Shown here: piece after piece, positions 22,885 to 25,016 of the stretch
Layout: the number at the start of each line of letters is the position of its first letter
Numbering within the stretch: position 1 is the first letter of the stretch
DNA from: a virus
Reading direction: 5' to 3' (one strand)
Length of the DNA: 25,016 nt
Virus record (IMG/VR): IMGVR_UViG_3300021438_000067
Coordinates: 1 to 25,016 of that record
Notes under the pieces: generated by a model
Told to the model about the DNA's origin: nothing
What the model saw: the letters and a program-made list of their open reading frames with translations, nothing else
The model's database searches: none
Translations under genes and position numbers: made by a program

Positions 22885-23311
22885 GGATTAGTCCAACCAG
22901 TTCTTGTAGACGTATACGCACAAGGGTAGCGTCAGTACTAGGGAGGTGATTGCGAAGTTCAAATAGGTCTCCGAGTTTTGCATAAGCCCACCATTCACCA
23001 GCCCGTGGAGCACCCACACCAGCACGCTGAGTGACGAGGAAACCAAAGCGACCATTTGCATTGGCTTTTTCAGTTTCGGCTTCTTGGAACCATTTTTCGA
23101 TTTGCCCATATGAAGCCTCCTTAGCAGCCTTGCCACCTTTGATTTCGAAGACGATTAGTCCGCGTAGTGGTTCGCGTAGCCAAACATCACCTTCGTCATT
23201 TGTTCCTTTTAGAACGTTGCGGTGTGCTTCTAGTTCGCTGTATCCCTGTGCAAGTAGGTGCTTGCGTACAGCGGTTTCGGCAGCCGTGCCGATTTGCTTT
23301 GCTTTACTCAT
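22871..23311 (-). CDS. PD-(D/E)XK nuclease, Holliday-junction resolvase-like
   Basis: A 146-residue protein from ATG 23311, chosen because GGAGGAG (23318-23324) is six bases upstream; an open frame further upstream overlaps the opposite gene. The motif residues are E12 (IGTAAETAVRKHLLAQGYSE), D42 in NDEGDVWL and E56-x-K58 in VFEIKGGKAA, the PD-(D/E)XK arrangement found in phage resolvases and related endonucleases. Residues about 90-110 (GRFGFLVTQRAGVGAPRAGE) continue the fold. Placed before the terminase large subunit, it probably trims branched DNA before packaging. A full 222-base membrane-protein gene is embedded in it. Confidence 0.72.
   Translation of the reverse strand: MSKAKQIGTAAETAVRKHLLAQGYSELEAHRNVLKGTNDEGDVWLREPLRGLIVFEIKGGKAAKEASYGQIEKWFQEAETEKANANGRFGFLVTQRAGVGAPRAGEWWAYAKLGDLFELRNHLPSTDATLVRIRLQELVGLIRGER
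22888..23109 (-). CDS. Embedded two-TM protein, holin candidate
   Basis: A 73-residue gene lying wholly inside the PD-(D/E)XK nuclease gene in another frame. Its ATG (23107-23109) follows a near-perfect ribosome site, AAGGAGG, at a spacing of about 6 bases. The N-terminus is strongly basic (MGKSKNGSKKPKLKKPMQ), then two hydrophobic segments, about 19-38 (VALVSSSLSVLVWVLHGLV) and 50-68 (NFAITSLVLTLPLCVYVY), joined by a polar loop, ending KNWLD. This is a class II holin layout. It ends 4 bases before the terminase start. The combination of a strong ribosome site and TM topology makes chance unlikely, though not excluded. Confidence 0.6.
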   Translation of the reverse strand: MGKSKNGSKKPKLKKPMQMVALVSSSLSVLVWVLHGLVNGGLMQNSETYLNFAITSLVLTLPLCVYVYKNWLD

Positions 23312-23333
23312 GGTCGTCTCCTCCGGTATGCGA

Positions 23334-23343
23334 TAGAATTCTA
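23334..23343. promoter_or_regulatory. Palindromic bidirectional -10 element
   Basis: TAGAATTCTA is a 10-base palindrome between the divergent genes at 23311 (minus) and 23346 (plus). It gives TAGAAT on both strands. On the plus strand it ends 6 bases before ATG 23346 (leaderless). On the minus strand it is preceded by TGT (extended -10), giving a leader of about 20 bases that holds GGAGGAG. No -35 is clear for either direction. Confidence 0.4.
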
Positions 23344-23345
23344 AC

Positions 23346-23600
23346 ATGCCTATTAGCCCGTCATCAGAAGAGGTCAACCTCTTCCACATGAATTCCGATA
23401 AGGATTCTAGTGCGCTTGCTTTGCACCACACCCTTGGGTCTGGTCCTTCGCAGGCGTCTCCCGGTGACCATGTGCATGATGGTAAGTCTTCTAAGCGCAT
23501 CAAATTTGATGACCTTGAGGGCGGATGGATGAACATAGACGGCGGTAGTCCAACTTCGGTTTTTGGCGGTTTGCCAACTTTTGACGGTGGAGGAATCTAA
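23346..23600 (+). CDS. Short His-rich tail-associated protein
   Basis: An 84-residue protein. The centre reads ALALHHTLGSGPSQASPGDH and VHDGKSSKRI, the HHTLG...ASPGDHxHDG pattern common in short actinophage tail-region proteins, followed by a Gly/Asp-rich end (GGSPTSVFGGLPTFDGGG). No ribosome site precedes the ATG; a TAGAAT ends 6 bases upstream, so the mRNA is probably leaderless. Its TAA shares a base with the fibre ATG (TAATG). It may be a fibre attachment or assembly partner; this is inference. Confidence 0.6.
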   Translation: MPISPSSEEVNLFHMNSDKDSSALALHHTLGSGPSQASPGDHVHDGKSSKRIKFDDLEGGWMNIDGGSPTSVFGGLPTFDGGGI

Positions 23601-25016
23601 TGACTGTTCGTTTGCAACTACGCGGTGGTACTGCTGCTGCTTGGACTGCAGCTAACCCTGTTCTTGCTGACCGTGAGTTTGCTGTTGAGACTGACACTAT
23701 GAAAGTCAAGATTGGCAACGGCACGTCGAACTGGGTTTCTCTTGCGTATATGACGCAGGGTACTGCAGGTTTGTCGGCTTACCAGATTGCTTTGGCTAAC
23801 GGTTATGTTGGTACGCAGGCTCAGTGGCTGGCTTCTTTGCAGGGTATTCAAGGTATTCAGGGTATTCAGGGCATTCAAGGTATTACTGGTTTGCCTGCTG
23901 ATTTTATTGCAGTGTATCCGGATGCCGCTACTTTGCTTGCTGAGTATCCTACGCCTGCTAGTTCTGCCGTATGGGCTTTGGTTAAGGACCCTGCAGATGA
24001 GACAAAACTTTACTTGTATTCGAAGGCTAATGGTACGAACGCTTGGGGTTCTTCTGTAATTGATTTGCCTCGCGGCATTCAGGGCATTCAAGGCATTCAG
24101 GGCATCCAAGGTATTCAGGGCGTCAAGGGCGATAAGGGTGACAAGGGCGATACTGGTCTTCAGGGTATTCAGGGTGTTCAGGGTGAAACTGGTCTAACTG
24201 GTGCTACTGGTGCTACTGGTGCTCAGGGTCCTATTGGTTTGACTGGTGCTACTGGTGCTACTGGTGCAACTGGTGCTAAGGGTGATAAGGGTGACCAAGG
24301 TATTCAGGGCATTCAGGGTGCTACTGGTCCTCAGGGTATTCAGGGTGAGATTGGTCCTCAGGGTATTCAGGGTATTCAGGGCGAGGTGGGTCCTCAGGGT
24401 GCTAAGGGCGACAAGGGCGACCAAGGTATCCAAGGCATCCAAGGTATCAAGGGTGACAAGGGTGACACTGGTGATACTGGTGCTACTGGACCTCAGGGTC
24501 CACAGGGTATTCAAGGCATTCAGGGAGACCAAGGTATTCAGGGTCCAACTGGTGCGTTTGGTGGTGCAGTTTTTAAGTACAACTATCTAACTGATACGGC
24601 AGACTCTAACCCAGGGTCAGGAAACCTGAAACTAAATAACACTATTCATGGCGCTACCGAACTTTATATTAGCTACTTTGACTTTGATGGCGTTGACGCA
24701 TCTGCTTACCTTGAAACTATTGATGATTCTACGTCAACTATCAAGGGTCACTTCCGCATTGAAGAAGTGGGCAATCCAAATAACTTTGCTTATTATGCAA
24801 TCAATGGGTACCACTATTCACATGATACCTATTTTGAAGTTCCTATTGTTTGGCTTTCAGGTTCTGTAACTACGTGGGCAAATGGTGTGGATGTAGACAT
24901 CACATTTGTGCGCACTGGTGATAAGGGTGATGCTGGGCTTGGCGGAGCGCAGGGTAGCTGGGGTTCATTCTGGGATACCACTACTCAGACTGCAGCAGCG
25001 ACTGATACGCCTTATG
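23600..25016 (+). CDS. Collagen-like tail fibre, cut by the right edge
   Basis: At least 472 residues, still open at the window end. Residues about 3-50 (RLQLRGGTAAAWTAANPVLA, then AVETDTMKVKIGNGTSNWVS) match the N-terminal virion-anchor domain shared with Mtd-type fibres. Residues about 56-78 (SAYQIALANGYVGTQAQWLA) are a usual fibre link. A short Gly-Ile-Gln run (79-98) follows, then a 60-residue globular insert (96-157), then a long Gly-x-y collagen-like rod (about 158-319) of GIQ, GPQ, GDK and GAT triplets, then a beta-rich domain (about 325-435) that may be a host-binding head, and GSWGSFWDTTTQTAATDTPY at the edge. It should form a trimeric host-recognition fibre. Confidence 0.8.
   Translation, partial: MTVRLQLRGGTAAAWTAANPVLADREFAVETDTMKVKIGNGTSNWVSLAYMTQGTAGLSAYQIALANGYVGTQAQWLASLQGIQGIQGIQGIQGITGLPADFIAVYPDAATLLAEYPTPASSAVWALVKDPADETKLYLYSKANGTNAWGSSVIDLPRGIQGIQGIQGIQGIQGVKGDKGDKGDTGLQGIQGVQGETGLTGATGATGAQGPIGLTGATGATGATGAKGDKGDQGIQGIQGATGPQGIQGEIGPQGIQGIQGEVGPQGAKGDKGDQGIQGIQGIKGDKGDTGDTGATGPQGPQGIQGIQGDQGIQGPTGAFGGAVFKYNYLTDTADSNPGSGNLKLNNTIHGATELYISYFDFDGVDASAYLETIDDSTSTIKGHFRIEEVGNPNNFAYYAINGYHYSHDTYFEVPIVWLSGSVTTWANGVDVDITFVRTGDKGDAGLGGAQGSWGSFWDTTTQTAAATDTPY
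23837..24560 (+). repeat. Collagen-triplet DNA repeats (GGTATTCAG-type 9-mers)
   Basis: Two blocks (about 23837-23893 and 24072-24560) of 9-base Gly-x-y triplets, mostly GGTATTCAG / GGCATTCAA variants for Gly-Ile-Gln, with GATAAGGGT and GCTACTGGT types between. The synonymous mix of third bases shows the array is old or under codon diversification, though runs of four identical units suggest slippage or gene conversion. Confidence 0.85.

Noticed and set aside
23312-23536. N-terminal extension of the nuclease
   Set aside because: It would run through the opposite gene and past a strong ribosome site that fits ATG 23311.
23618-24532. Minus-strand frames with LNALNTLNTL repeats
   Set aside because: Antisense of the collagen triplets; repeats make long open frames with no start signal.
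23837-24560. CRISPR array
   Set aside because: The repeats are 9-base coding triplets without unique spacers.
23600-25016. Diversity-generating retroelement, suggested by the Mtd-like N-terminus
   Set aside because: No reverse transcriptase or template repeat seen, and the fibre's C-terminus is missing.
1-25016. tRNA genes, integrase or insertion sequence
   Set aside because: No cloverleaf, recombinase motif or transposase was recognised; nearly all bases are assigned to phage genes.

Overview
The window is a stretch of a double-stranded DNA bacteriophage genome, almost entirely coding. It carries a complete packaging, capsid and virion-assembly module on the minus strand, flanked by plus-strand genes for lysis and host recognition. 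The virion genes point to a short-tailed (podovirus-like) particle: portal, scaffold, major capsid protein, an adaptor-like and a nozzle-like protein, several Ala/Gln-rich internal virion candidates and one 2066-residue protein, with no recognisable tail tube or tape measure. Several features suggest an actinobacterial host, perhaps an aquatic one: small Cys-cluster proteins of the actinophage type, C-terminal W-x-G-x-T-W repeats, an M23 peptidase, and several genes that look leaderless. This host assignment is inference.

Layout. (1) 1-123: start of a minus-strand gene cut by the left edge, and a divergent promoter region. (2) 124-4895, plus strand: a 28-residue membrane peptide, a tandem HTH regulator, a candidate terminase small subunit, two host-facing structural proteins, a lysis cassette (XhlA-like membrane protein, M23 peptidase, 2-TM protein), a LysM-like repeat protein, a Lys/Ala-rich protein, a 45-residue protein and a four-Cys protein. 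(3) 4911-4939: a bidirectional terminator between convergent operons. (4) 23311 down to 4922, minus strand, in transcription order: PD-(D/E)XK nuclease with an embedded 2-TM gene, terminase large subunit, a four-Cys protein overlapping a membrane protein, portal, scaffold, terminator, promoter, major capsid protein, terminator, 138-aa protein, adaptor-like, nozzle-like, 78-aa, 248-aa, 389-aa, giant virion protein, 61-aa Cys protein. (5) 23346 to the right edge, plus strand: a short His-rich tail-associated protein and a collagen-like tail fibre that runs off the window.

The genes are tightly packed. Nine junctions have the form TAATG, where the stop and the next start share one base. Transcription seems organised from divergent promoters at about 64/124 and 23311/23346. 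The capsid gene has its own transcription unit between two terminators. At three transcript starts (124, 16243, 23346) a -10-like hexamer lies 6-7 bases before the ATG with no Shine-Dalgarno, suggesting leaderless mRNAs. The plus strand looks G+T-rich throughout, whichever strand is coding.

The most notable points are a 73-aa two-TM (holin-like) gene embedded out of frame in the nuclease gene behind a strong internal ribosome site, a second out-of-frame membrane gene overlapping a Zn-finger-like gene, the insulated capsid unit, and the leaderless starts. No tRNA, CRISPR array, integrase or insertion sequence was seen.
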